In this document: piece after piece, positions 1 to 7,286 of the stretch
Layout of the letters: every line of letters begins with the position of its first letter
Position numbering within the stretch: position 1 is the stretch's first letter
Assembly (NCBI RefSeq): GCF_004217615.1
Contig: NZ_SHLD01000001.1
Coordinates: forward strand, 1,116,001 to 1,180,000
Source of the DNA: Micromonospora kangleipakensis
Lineage (GTDB): Bacteria; Actinomycetota; Actinomycetes; Mycobacteriales; Micromonosporaceae
Length of the DNA: 64,000 nucleotides
Direction of reading: 5' to 3'
Position numbers and translations under genes: made by a program
Notes under the pieces: model-generated
The model's input: the letters and a program-made list of their open reading frames with translations, nothing else
What the model was told of the DNA's origin: nothing
The model's database searches: none

Positions 1-404
1 CGCTCGCGCGGAGACGGGAGGTCGACTGGTCGGCGAAGACCGACCACCTGACCGAGGGCTGGCGGGACCGGTTCGCGGCGGAGACCGGGCGGCTGATCGA
101 GGCGTGGGCCGACCCGGCCGCGCTCGAGGGCGTCTCGCCCGGCATGGGCCTGCCGCAGGAGACGGTCGGCGAGATGGCCCTGACCGACCTGACGGTGCAC
201 GCCTGGGACCTGGCCCGGGCCACCGGCCAGCGCCTGGACGTCGAGCCGCAGGTCCTCGCCGCGCTGCACGGCTTCATGGACCGGATGGGCGACACCGGCC
301 AGCAGATGGGCGCCTTCGCCGAACCCCACCCCACCACCCCCGAAGCCACCCCCCTGGACCGCCTCCTAGCCCGCACCGGCCGCAACCCCGCCTGGCACCC
401 CTGA
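1..404 (+). CDS. TIGR03086-type DinB/mycothiol-dependent family protein, C-terminal part
   Basis: The frame is open from the first complete codon at position 3 to the TGA at 402-404, so only about 133 C-terminal residues are visible and the start lies outside the window. The segment LTDLTVHAWDLARATGQ is the hallmark C-terminal motif of actinobacterial TIGR03086 proteins. These are DinB-fold, metal-binding relatives of the mycothiol-dependent maleylpyruvate isomerases. The specific reaction is unknown; family members are presumed thiol-dependent transferases or isomerases in the cytoplasm. The metal-binding N-terminal histidines are not in the window, so catalytic competence cannot be judged. 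A long inverted repeat follows the stop. Confidence 0.75.
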   Translation, partial: LARRREVDWSAKTDHLTEGWRDRFAAETGRLIEAWADPAALEGVSPGMGLPQETVGEMALTDLTVHAWDLARATGQRLDVEPQVLAALHGFMDRMGDTGQQMGAFAEPHPTTPEATPLDRLLARTGRNPAWHP

Positions 405-433
405 CCCCCACCCGCCGCCCCCGCCCCGCCCCA

Positions 434-514
434 CCCGCGCGATCTTGCAGTTAGGGCCCACGATTTGCGGTACCTGCCCGGTATGTCGGGGCACCAACTG
501 CAAGATCGCGCGGG
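434..514. repeat. Intergenic inverted repeat, family A copy 1 (19-bp perfect arms)
   Basis: The left arm 434-452 (CCCGCGCGATCTTGCAGTT) and right arm 496-514 are exact reverse complements and flank a 43-nt core containing GGTACC. A second copy of the GATCTTGCA/TGCAAGATC design is at 54442-54510, between unrelated genes. The element lies between two codirectional genes here. The arms can form a strong RNA stem without a U tract, so it could end transcription or be a palindromic repetitive element. Function is inferred only. Confidence 0.85.
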
Positions 515-521
515 GCAGGGC

Positions 522-557
522 TTGACGGGGGTATTCGCTGAGCGAATAGTGGCGGAG
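522..557 (+). promoter_or_regulatory. padR promoter with embedded palindromic operator
   Basis: TTGACG at 522-527 is a good -35 element. It is followed by the perfect palindrome TATTCGCTGAGCGAATA (532-548), which occupies the spacer and -10 region directly before the padR start. PadR-family repressors typically bind palindromes in their own promoter, so this is the likely autoregulatory operator. The start codon follows within about 10 nt of the palindrome, suggesting a very short or absent leader. Confidence 0.65.
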
Positions 558-1094
558 GTGTCCACTCAGCACGTTCTGTTGGGGTTGCTGGCGGGTGGGG
601 CGCGGCACGGGTACGAGCTGAAGCGGGCCCACGACGCGCGGCTGCCCCAGGCCCGGCCGCTCGCCTTCGGGCAGGTCTACGCCACCCTCGCCCGGCTCCA
701 GCGCGACGGGCTGGTGGTCCCCGCCGGGCAGGAGCGCGACGGCGGTCCGGACCGCACCGCGTACGCGCTCACCGACGAGGGGCGGGCCGCGCTGGAGCAC
801 TGGCTCAGCACCGTCGAGCCACCCCTGCCGTACGTGGCCAGCACGCTCTTCGCCAAGGTGGTCGTCGCGCTCCTGGCCGCCGACGTCGACCGGGCCCGGG
901 CGTACCTGACCGCCCAGCGCCGGGCGCACACCGCACGGCTGCGTGAGTTGACCGCGGTCAAGACCGCCCCCTCGGCCACCCTGGACGACGTCGTCGCGGC
1001 CGACTTCGCCATCGCTCACCTCGACGCCGACCTGCGGTGGCTGCACACCACCCTGGACCGGGTCGCCGACTGGCACCGGGAGGTGCACTCGTGA
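558..1094 (+). CDS. PadR family transcriptional regulator
   Basis: This 178-residue protein is a winged-helix repressor of the PadR family. The N-terminal MSTQHVLLGLLAGGARHGYELKR block and the YATLARLQRDGLV recognition-helix/wing region are typical. The longer C-terminal helices (about residues 90-178) match PadR subfamily 2, where they dimerise. I chose GTG 558 because homologous proteins begin at this motif and upstream codons run into the palindrome. The protein presumably senses a small hydrophobic ligand and controls the ABC exporter it overlaps (the ATPase start overlaps its stop by 4 nt). The operator candidate lies at 532-548. Family assignment is firm; ligand and regulated set are inferred. 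Confidence 0.88.
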   Translation: MSTQHVLLGLLAGGARHGYELKRAHDARLPQARPLAFGQVYATLARLQRDGLVVPAGQERDGGPDRTAYALTDEGRAALEHWLSTVEPPLPYVASTLFAKVVVALLAADVDRARAYLTAQRRAHTARLRELTAVKTAPSATLDDVVAADFAIAHLDADLRWLHTTLDRVADWHREVHS

Positions 1095-1792
1095 CACACC
1101 TGGAAGCTCGCGGCGTGGTCAAGGCGTACGGCAGGACGCCCGCGCTGGGCGGGGTGACCCTCGCCGTGGCCGAGGGAGAGATCGTGGCGGTGACCGGCCC
1201 GAGCGGCTGCGGCAAGTCGACCCTGCTGCACTGCCTCGCCGGCATCCTCCGCCCCGACGCCGGCGAGGTCACCTGGCGGGGCGCGCGGATCGACACCTGG
1301 TCCGAGGCGGCCCGGTCCCGGCTGCGCCGCACGGAGTTCGGGGTGCTCTTCCAGTTCGGCCAGCTCGTCGCCGAGCTGACCGCGGCGGAGAACGTCGCCC
1401 TTCCGCTGCTGCTCGCCGGCACGGGGCGGCGGGAGGCGCGGACGGCGGCGCTGACCTGGCTGGAGCGGCTGGGGGTGGCCGAGGTCGCCGACGCCCGGCC
1501 GGGCGAGATGTCCGGCGGCCAGCAGCAGCGCTGCGCCACCGCCCGAGCGTTGGTCACCGAGCCCCGGGTGCTCTTCGCGGACGAGCCGACCGGCGCGCTG
1601 GACACGCTCGCCGGCGAGCAGGTGCTCACCCAGCTGGTCCGGCTCGCCCGCGAGCAGCGCACCACCGTCGTGCTGGTCACCCACGAGCCGCGGATCGCCG
1701 CGTACGCCGACCGGGAGGTGGTGCTCCGGGACGGCTGGGTCGACCACACCGGCCTGGGGCTGGACGCGCCGCTCGCGGGCGGTCACCGGTGA
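1091..1792 (+). CDS. MacB/LolD-like ABC transporter ATP-binding protein
   Basis: A 233-residue cytoplasmic ATPase. Walker A GPSGCGKST lies near residue 38, signature MSGGQQQR near 139 and Walker B VLFADEPTGALD near 160. The spacing and the EPTGALD sequence are typical of the MacB/LolD/FtsE class that partners FtsX-like permeases. The GTG start overlaps the padR stop by 4 nt, and its own stop overlaps the next start by 4 nt, so the three genes are one translationally coupled operon. In this class ATP hydrolysis drives mechanical movement of the permease, usually for export of peptides, lipids or drugs. The substrate cannot be read from the sequence. Confidence 0.9.
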   Translation: MTHLEARGVVKAYGRTPALGGVTLAVAEGEIVAVTGPSGCGKSTLLHCLAGILRPDAGEVTWRGARIDTWSEAARSRLRRTEFGVLFQFGQLVAELTAAENVALPLLLAGTGRREARTAALTWLERLGVAEVADARPGEMSGGQQQRCATARALVTEPRVLFADEPTGALDTLAGEQVLTQLVRLAREQRTTVVLVTHEPRIAAYADREVVLRDGWVDHTGLGLDAPLAGGHR

Positions 1793-3306
1793 GGCCGTAC
1801 ACGCTGGCCCGCCTCGCCCTGGCCGGCACCCGCACCGACACCGCCCGGGTGGCGCTGACCGCGCTGAGCGCCACGCTCGCCACCCTCGTTGGGCTGGCCG
1901 CGTTCACCGTGCTGGCCATCCCGACCCCGGTCTGCTGCGACGGTCGGAACCTCTCCGAGCAGTACAGCAACGCGCTGCTGCGCGAACCGGGGCTGCGCGG
2001 CGGCACCGCGCTGGCGCTGCTGCTGCTCACCGTGCCGGTGCTGGCGCTGGCCGGCCAGTGCGCCCGGCTCGGCGCTCCGGCCCGGGACCGCCGGCTGGCC
2101 GCGCTGCGGCTCGCCGGGGCGACCCCCGGCCAGGTGACCGGGATCGCCGTGCTGGAGACCGGTGTCGCCAGCCTGTTCGGCGCGCTGGTCGGCCTCGGGG
2201 CGTACCTCGCCGGCCGGGAGCTGCTGGGCCGGCCGGACCGGCGGGGCCGGCTGGCCCTGCCCACCGACGTGCTGCCCCCGACCGGTGTCATCGTGGCGCT
2301 GGTGGTCGGGCTGCCGCTGCTGGCGGCGCTGGTCAGCGCCGTGCTGCTGCGGGGGGTCAGCGCCACCCCGTTCGGGGTGGTGCGCCGGGCCGTCCGGGAA
2401 CGCGCCCCCGGGCCGTGGGCGGGCCTGCTGATCGTCTCCGGGTTGATCGCGTTCGCCTCGCTCAACCCGGTGCTGGACTGGTATCAGGACCGCCACCGGC
2501 AGCCACCGCTGCTGCTGCCGCCGCTGCTGCTCGTCGGGGGCGGCCTGGCCGCGCTGGTCGGCGTGGTGATCGGCACCGGCTGGCTGTCGTACACGGCGGG
2601 TCGGCTGCTGCACCGGTACGGCCGTGGCCCCGCCGCGCTGCTGGCGTCCCGCCGGTTGACCGCCGATCCGTGGGCTGGCAGCCGCACCTTCGCCGCCCTG
2701 CTGGCGGCCGTCGTCGTGGGCGCCGGGGCGGCGGGTATGCGGGCGTCGATGCTGGCCCGGGTCGAACTCGCCCGGCGCACCGGGTCGGGCGACAACAACG
2801 GCTTCTACCTGCGCACCTTGGACCTGGTCGACCTCGCCGTCGGCGTCGCGATGGCGATCGCCGCCGGCGGGCTGATCGTCGCCCTGGTCGAGGGGATCGT
2901 CGCCCGGCGGCGGGCGTACGCGAGGCTCGTCGCCACCGGGGTGCCCCGGGCCACGATCGGCCGGTCGATCGCCTGGCAGGCGATCGCCCCGGCGGTGCCG
3001 GCGGTCGGCGTGGCGCTCGCCGTCGGGTTTCTCCTCAGCCGCGGCATCGGCGGCGGACCGGCCCGAGGTGGCGGCGGCATGATCGGGGTGTGCGACGCCG
3101 GCGAGCAGCTCTGCGCCGACCCGGTGACCCGGGCGCAGCACCTCCGGACCGAATGGGTGCCCGAGGTGACCGTCTTCCCGGCCGTACCGCTGGAACAGCT
3201 GGCCTGGATCGGCGCCGGCGCCCTGGGCGCGGTGCTGGTGACGGTCGGGGTCGGCCTGGTCTTCCTGTGCTCCAGCACGGCGGTGGAGGAGCTGCGGACC
3301 ACCTGA
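1789..3306 (+). CDS. FtsX-like ABC transporter permease
   Basis: A 505-residue integral membrane protein and the partner of the preceding ATPase. An N-terminal transmembrane segment (about residues 22-42) precedes a second (about 65-85). FtsX-type three-helix cores follow near residues 120-190 and 345-425, with a last helix near residues 470-495. The arrangement of two FtsX domains in one chain resembles actinobacterial exporters that do not need a separate periplasmic adaptor. Start GTG 1789 overlaps the ATPase stop. The PadR gene upstream suggests induction by a toxic compound or antibiotic. The substrate is unknown. Confidence 0.85.
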   Translation: MRPYTLARLALAGTRTDTARVALTALSATLATLVGLAAFTVLAIPTPVCCDGRNLSEQYSNALLREPGLRGGTALALLLLTVPVLALAGQCARLGAPARDRRLAALRLAGATPGQVTGIAVLETGVASLFGALVGLGAYLAGRELLGRPDRRGRLALPTDVLPPTGVIVALVVGLPLLAALVSAVLLRGVSATPFGVVRRAVRERAPGPWAGLLIVSGLIAFASLNPVLDWYQDRHRQPPLLLPPLLLVGGGLAALVGVVIGTGWLSYTAGRLLHRYGRGPAALLASRRLTADPWAGSRTFAALLAAVVVGAGAAGMRASMLARVELARRTGSGDNNGFYLRTLDLVDLAVGVAMAIAAGGLIVALVEGIVARRRAYARLVATGVPRATIGRSIAWQAIAPAVPAVGVALAVGFLLSRGIGGGPARGGGGMIGVCDAGEQLCADPVTRAQHLRTEWVPEVTVFPAVPLEQLAWIGAGALGAVLVTVGVGLVFLCSSTAVEELRTT

Positions 3307-3417
3307 TGTGACGCTGTCGCCCCCGGCCACGCTGTTGCCTGCGGAGGACCCGCCGGCGGGCCCTCCGGGGCCGGGCCGGACCGGCCGGCGAACGTGGAAC
3401 ATCGGGAGATCACCAGC

Positions 3418-3843
3418 ATGCAGCACCAGCCGGGCGGCGCGCCGCCGGTCTTCGTCGACCGGACCGGCCGGCGTCGCCGGATCACCGTCATCGCCGGCTC
3501 GGCGATGGGTCTCGGCCTGCTCGCCAGCCTCGGGCTGATCCTCGCCGGCCTCTTCTTCGACTCCTCCGTGTCGCTGCCCGGCTGGTCGGAGACGAAGCAG
3601 CACCCTCCGATCGAGGCCGGGGTGGACACGCCCGGCGAGGTGCGTCAGGAGGGCGGGTCCAGCCCGCAGCCGGCGCCGGCGACCAGCACCTCCGTGCCGG
3701 CGCCGTCGCCGACACCGGCCGGCGCCACCACCGCGACGCCCAGGGCCACCGCCCCGGCACCCCGGCAGTCCACCACCAGCCCGCCGGGCCAGGGCGCCGA
3801 CCGGCGCACCGCCAAGCCCAGCCGGACCCCGGGCAAGCCCTGA
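3418..3843 (+). CDS. Small single-pass membrane protein with Pro/Ser/Thr-rich outer tail
   Basis: No family recognised. The 141-residue protein has a short cytoplasmic N terminus ending in RTGRRRR, one hydrophobic segment (about residues 23-45, ITVIAGSAMGLGLLASLGLI) and a C-terminal tail of about 85 residues dominated by proline, alanine, serine and threonine. By the positive-inside rule the tail is extracytoplasmic and could span the cell wall. ATG 3418 has GGGAG 10 nt upstream. Its stop is only 2 nt from the next start, so it is probably cotranscribed with the deacetylase-glycosyltransferase gene and may serve as its partner or scaffold; that role is inference. Confidence 0.7.
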   Translation: MQHQPGGAPPVFVDRTGRRRRITVIAGSAMGLGLLASLGLILAGLFFDSSVSLPGWSETKQHPPIEAGVDTPGEVRQEGGSSPQPAPATSTSVPAPSPTPAGATTATPRATAPAPRQSTTSPPGQGADRRTAKPSRTPGKP

Positions 3844-3845
3844 CG

Positions 3846-5966
3846 ATGGCGAGACACGTGGCCCGGCCCGACCCCCGGGCGCACTGGTTGCTGCTCCTGC
3901 TCGGTCTGTTCGTCCTGCTCGCGGCGCTGAGCTTCAACGGGCTGGTCACCAACGTCGGCGGCGGCTCCGGCCCGTCGGACGCCTACGCCTCGCCGGCCCC
4001 CCGCCAGGCATCAGACGGCGGGCCGGTGCTGCGGCTGGACGGGCCGACACCGGTGGCCCGGCGGATGCCCGCGCGGACGGTCGCGCTCACCTTCGACGAC
4101 GGACCGGACCCGCGCTGGACGCCGCAGGTGCTCGACGTGCTGCGCCGGAATCACGCGCACGCCACGTTCTTCGTGGTAGGTGCGCGGGTCGACGAGCACC
4201 CGGAGCTGGTCCGTCGGATCCTCGCCGAGGGGCACGAGATCGGCTCGCACACCTTCACCCACGCCGACCTGACCGCGGTGTCGAGGTGGCGGGCCCGGTT
4301 CGAACTTGCCTGGACCCGCAGCGCGGTCGCCGGGGCCACCGGTCGCGAGGTGACCCTGCTCCGGCCGCCGTTCTCGTCGATCACCACCTCGCTGACCGGG
4401 CCGCAGTACCAGGCCCTGCGGGACGCCGCCGGCACCGGCCACGTGGGCGTGCTCGCCGACCGGGACACGAAGGACTGGCAGCGGCCCGGGGTGCCCGCCA
4501 TCGTCCGGGCCGCCAGCCCGCCGGGCGGGGCGGGGGCGGTGGTGCTGATGCACGACGGCGGCGGCGACCGCAGCCAGACCGTGGCCGCCCTCGACCAGCT
4601 GCTGCCCCGGCTGACCCGCGAGGGCTACCGGTTCACCACCGTCTCCGCGGGGATCGGCGCGCCGGACTCGACGGTGCCGGCCACCGCGGGCGCCCGGCTC
4701 AGCGGCACCGCGCTGCGCTGGGCGCAGGGCGGCGCCGGCTGGCTGGCCGGGGCGATGAACCTGCTGCTCGGCGTCGCGCTGGTGCTCGGCGTCGCCCGGC
4801 TGGCGGTGCAGGTGTTCTGCGCCCAGCTGCACGTCCGCCGGGTCCGCCGGCCGCGCCACCGCCGGCCCGAGGTGAACGCCCCGGTCTCGGTCATCGTGCC
4901 GGCGTACAACGAGGCGGCGAACATCGCCGCCACCGTGCGGTCGCTGCTCGCCAGCGCGTACCCGGCGCTGGAGGTGATCGTGGTGGACGACGGCTCCAGC
5001 GACGGCACCGCGGAGATCGTCGAGCGGCTGCGGCTGCGCGGGGTACGGGTGATCCGGCAGGCCAACGCCGGCAAGCCGGCGGCGCTGAACACCGGCATCC
5101 GGGCCGCGCGGGCCGACCTGCTGGTGCTGGTCGACGGGGACACCGTCTTCCAGCCGGACACCGTTCACCGGCTGGTGCAGGGCTTCGCCGATCCCACGGT
5201 CGGCGCGATCTCCGGCAACACCAAGGTGGCCAACCGGCGCCGGCTGCTCGGCCGCTGGCAGCACCTGGAGTACGTGATCGGCTTCAACCTCGACCGCCGG
5301 ATGTACGACGTGCTGGAGTGCATGCCGACCATCCCCGGCGCGATCGGCGCGTTCCGCCGGGAGGTGCTGCTCGCCGTCGGCGGCGTCCCCGCCGACACCC
5401 TCGCCGAGGACACCGACCTGACGATGAAGGTGCTCCGGGCCGGCTGGCGGGTGGTGTACGAGGAGGGCGCGATCGCCTGGACCGAGGCGCCCTCGTCGCT
5501 GCGGCAGCTCTGGCGGCAGCGCTACCGCTGGTGCTACGGGACGATGCAGGCGATGTGGAAGCACCGGCACGCGCTGAGCGAGCGGGGCGCCGGCGGCAGG
5601 CTGGGGCGGCGGGGCCTGCCGTACCTGGCCGTGTTCCAGATCCTGCTGCCGCTGACCGCCCCGGCGGTCGACATCTTCGCCCTCTACGGGCTGCTCTTCC
5701 TGCCCTGGTCGGCGCTGGTCCTGGCCTGGGCGGGGCTGCTCCTGCTCCAGGGCTTCACCGCCGCGTACGCGCTGCGCCTGGACCGGGAGCGGTTCGGCCC
5801 ACTGTGGACGCTGCCGCTCCAGCAGCTCGTCTACCGGCAGGTGATGTACCTGGTGGTGGTGCAGTCGGTGGTCACCGCGGTGGTCGGCAACCGGCTGCGC
5901 TGGCAGCGGATGGTGCGCACCGGTGAGGCCGCCGCGCTGGTCGGGGCCGGCCCCACCGCCCGCTGA
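3846..5966 (+). CDS. Bifunctional polysaccharide deacetylase (NodB) - family 2 glycosyltransferase
   Basis: A 706-residue fusion. After an N-terminal membrane anchor (about 14-31), a NodB-type CE4 domain spans about 77-270: TFDDGP (82-87), the metal-binding histidines of SHTFTH (134-139), RPP (173-175), DW (210-211) and LMHDG (234-238). A transmembrane helix (about 302-324) leads into a GT2 processive synthase domain (346-570) with VDDGSSD (380-386), DGD (430-432), ED (521-522) and QRYRW (558-562), then several C-terminal membrane helices. The GT domain faces the cytoplasm and the deacetylase the outside. This layout suits synthesis, secretion and de-N-acetylation of an N-acetylhexosamine polymer, comparable to split NodC/NodB or PgaC/PgaB functions. 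The polymer itself is inferred. Confidence 0.9.
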   Translation: MARHVARPDPRAHWLLLLLGLFVLLAALSFNGLVTNVGGGSGPSDAYASPAPRQASDGGPVLRLDGPTPVARRMPARTVALTFDDGPDPRWTPQVLDVLRRNHAHATFFVVGARVDEHPELVRRILAEGHEIGSHTFTHADLTAVSRWRARFELAWTRSAVAGATGREVTLLRPPFSSITTSLTGPQYQALRDAAGTGHVGVLADRDTKDWQRPGVPAIVRAASPPGGAGAVVLMHDGGGDRSQTVAALDQLLPRLTREGYRFTTVSAGIGAPDSTVPATAGARLSGTALRWAQGGAGWLAGAMNLLLGVALVLGVARLAVQVFCAQLHVRRVRRPRHRRPEVNAPVSVIVPAYNEAANIAATVRSLLASAYPALEVIVVDDGSSDGTAEIVERLRLRGVRVIRQANAGKPAALNTGIRAARADLLVLVDGDTVFQPDTVHRLVQGFADPTVGAISGNTKVANRRRLLGRWQHLEYVIGFNLDRRMYDVLECMPTIPGAIGAFRREVLLAVGGVPADTLAEDTDLTMKVLRAGWRVVYEEGAIAWTEAPSSLRQLWRQRYRWCYGTMQAMWKHRHALSERGAGGRLGRRGLPYLAVFQILLPLTAPAVDIFALYGLLFLPWSALVLAWAGLLLLQGFTAAYALRLDRERFGPLWTLPLQQLVYRQVMYLVVVQSVVTAVVGNRLRWQRMVRTGEAAALVGAGPTAR

Positions 5967-6022
5967 CGCCGCCCCGTGCCGAAGCGTCGGTGGCCGCCGA
6001 CGTGGCGCGCGGGCGGGTCCGG

Positions 6023-6055
6023 GCCGGCCGGCGGGCGGTGGCCGGAGCGGCCGGC
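6023..6055. terminator. Candidate GC-rich hairpin between convergent genes
   Basis: GCCGGCCG (6023-6030) pairs with CGGCCGGC (6048-6055) in the 99-bp gap between the glycosyltransferase stop and the convergent small membrane gene. There is no U tract and the surrounding sequence is low-complexity GC, so this is a weak candidate. Confidence 0.35.
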
Positions 6056-6065
6056 GGGGGGCGGG

Positions 6066-6248
6066 TCAGCGGGCGTCGAAGAGGCCCGCAGACCAGGAAA
6101 CGGCCACGCCGACGGCGGCCGAGCAGCAGCAGATCAGCAGGGCCGCGGCGACCACGCCGAGGATCACCCAGGCGGTTCCGCGCCGGGCCGCACCCGGACC
6201 CCCTTCGGCCGGTACGTCCGCTCCGGCCGTCGTCTCCTCGTCGCTCAC
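6066..6248 (-). CDS. Small single-pass membrane protein (60 aa)
   Basis: No family recognised. GTG at 6248 opens a 60-residue frame. An acidic 24-residue N terminus (SDEETTAGADVPAEGG) is followed by a strong hydrophobic helix AWVILGVVAAALLICCCSAA and a short WSAGLFDAR tail. A CCC triplet sits in the membrane segment. The frame stays open into the convergently read neighbour, so the exact start is uncertain; GTG 6248 fits because the acidic N terminus and single helix then form a sensible unit. It converges with the glycosyltransferase gene and is divergent from the dehydratase gene. Function unknown. Confidence 0.6.
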   Translation of the reverse strand: MSDEETTAGADVPAEGGPGAARRGTAWVILGVVAAALLICCCSAAVGVAVSWSAGLFDAR

Positions 6249-6308
6249 CGCCCGGCCCCGCTCACCCCGGCAGTCTAGGCGCCGGGGCGGGACGGGCAGG
6301 ATGGGGCG

Positions 6309-7250
6309 ATGGAGCTGGTCTCGATCGAAGACGTCCGGGCGGCCGCCGACGACATCGCCGGGACGGTCGTGCGTACCCCGCTGCTGCCGACCCCGTGGGA
6401 CGGCGAGCTGTGGCTCAAGCCGGAGAGCCTGCAACCCGTCGGGTCGTTCAAGCTGCGCGGGGCGACGCACGCGGTGGCCCGGCTCGACCCGGCGACCCGG
6501 GCTCGGGGCGTGGTGACCCACTCGTCCGGCAACCACGGCCAGGCGCTCGCCTACGCGGCGCGGGCCGCGGGCGTCCCCTGCACGGTGGTCGTCCCGGAGG
6601 GGGCGCCGCGGGTCAAGGTGGACCGGATCCGTGCCCTCGGCGCCGAGGTGCGCCTGGTCCCGCCGGCCCGCCGGCTCGCCGAGGCGGAACGGATCGCCGC
6701 CGGCACCGGGGCCACACTGGTGCCGCCCTTCGACGACCGGCGGATCATCGCCGGGCAGGGCACCATCGGGCTGGAGATCGTCGCGGACCTGCCGGACGTG
6801 GACGTGGTGCTGCTGCCGGTGGGCGGCGGCGGTCTCTCCTCCGGTGTGGCCACGGCGGTGAAGGCGCTCCGCCCGTCGGCCGCCGTGATCGGCGTGGAGC
6901 CGCTGCTCGCCGCCGACGCCCGGGAGTCGCTCGCCGCCGGCGAGCTGGTGGTCTGGGACGTCGAGCGCACCTACCGGACGGTCGCCGACGGGCTGCGGAC
7001 CCAGCTCTCCGCGTTGACCCTCGCCCACCTGCGGGACCGTCTCGACGGCATCGTCACGGTGACCGAGGAGGAGATCCTGGCTGCCACCGGTCGGCTGGTG
7101 CGGGACGCGCGCCTGGTGGCCGAGCCGAGCGGCGCGGTCGCCCTGGCGGCCCGGTTGTCCCACCGCGACGAACTGCCGGCCGGGCGTACCGTCGCCGTGG
7201 TCACCGGCGGCAACGTCGACCCGGCGCGGCTCGCGTCGGTGCTGGCCTGA
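6309..7250 (+). CDS. PLP-dependent threonine/serine dehydratase family protein
   Basis: A 313-residue fold-type II PLP enzyme. The PLP lysine is K48 in GSFKLRGA, the phosphate-binding glycine loop is GGGGLSSG near residues 175-182, and SSGNHGQA (about 74-81) is the substrate-binding motif of threonine ammonia-lyases and serine racemases. It lacks the C-terminal ACT domain of biosynthetic IlvA (about 400-500 aa), so it is more likely a catabolic threonine/serine ammonia-lyase or a related beta-eliminating enzyme acting on a hydroxy amino acid. It is monocistronic; a perfect hairpin follows its stop. Class is firm, substrate is not. Confidence 0.85.
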   Translation: MELVSIEDVRAAADDIAGTVVRTPLLPTPWDGELWLKPESLQPVGSFKLRGATHAVARLDPATRARGVVTHSSGNHGQALAYAARAAGVPCTVVVPEGAPRVKVDRIRALGAEVRLVPPARRLAEAERIAAGTGATLVPPFDDRRIIAGQGTIGLEIVADLPDVDVVLLPVGGGGLSSGVATAVKALRPSAAVIGVEPLLAADARESLAAGELVVWDVERTYRTVADGLRTQLSALTLAHLRDRLDGIVTVTEEEILAATGRLVRDARLVAEPSGAVALAARLSHRDELPAGRTVAVVTGGNVDPARLASVLA

Positions 7251-7251
7251 C

Positions 7252-7280
7252 CGGAGGGGCCCGCGGTCCGGGCCCCTCCG
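7252..7280. terminator. Bidirectional hairpin terminator
   Basis: An 11-bp perfect stem (7252-7262 with 7270-7280, core GGAGGGGCCC/GGGCCCCTCC) with a 7-nt loop lies exactly between the stops of two convergent genes (dehydratase and oligopeptidase B). It has no U tract, which is common in actinobacteria. Confidence 0.7.
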
Positions 7281-7286
7281 CGGTCG

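Noticed and set aside
1783..3603. A 606-residue minus-strand frame opposite the ABC permease
   Set aside because: Its composition (Gln/Pro/Gly-rich) is that of antisense translation, and it overlaps a gene with clear FtsX features and coupled starts.
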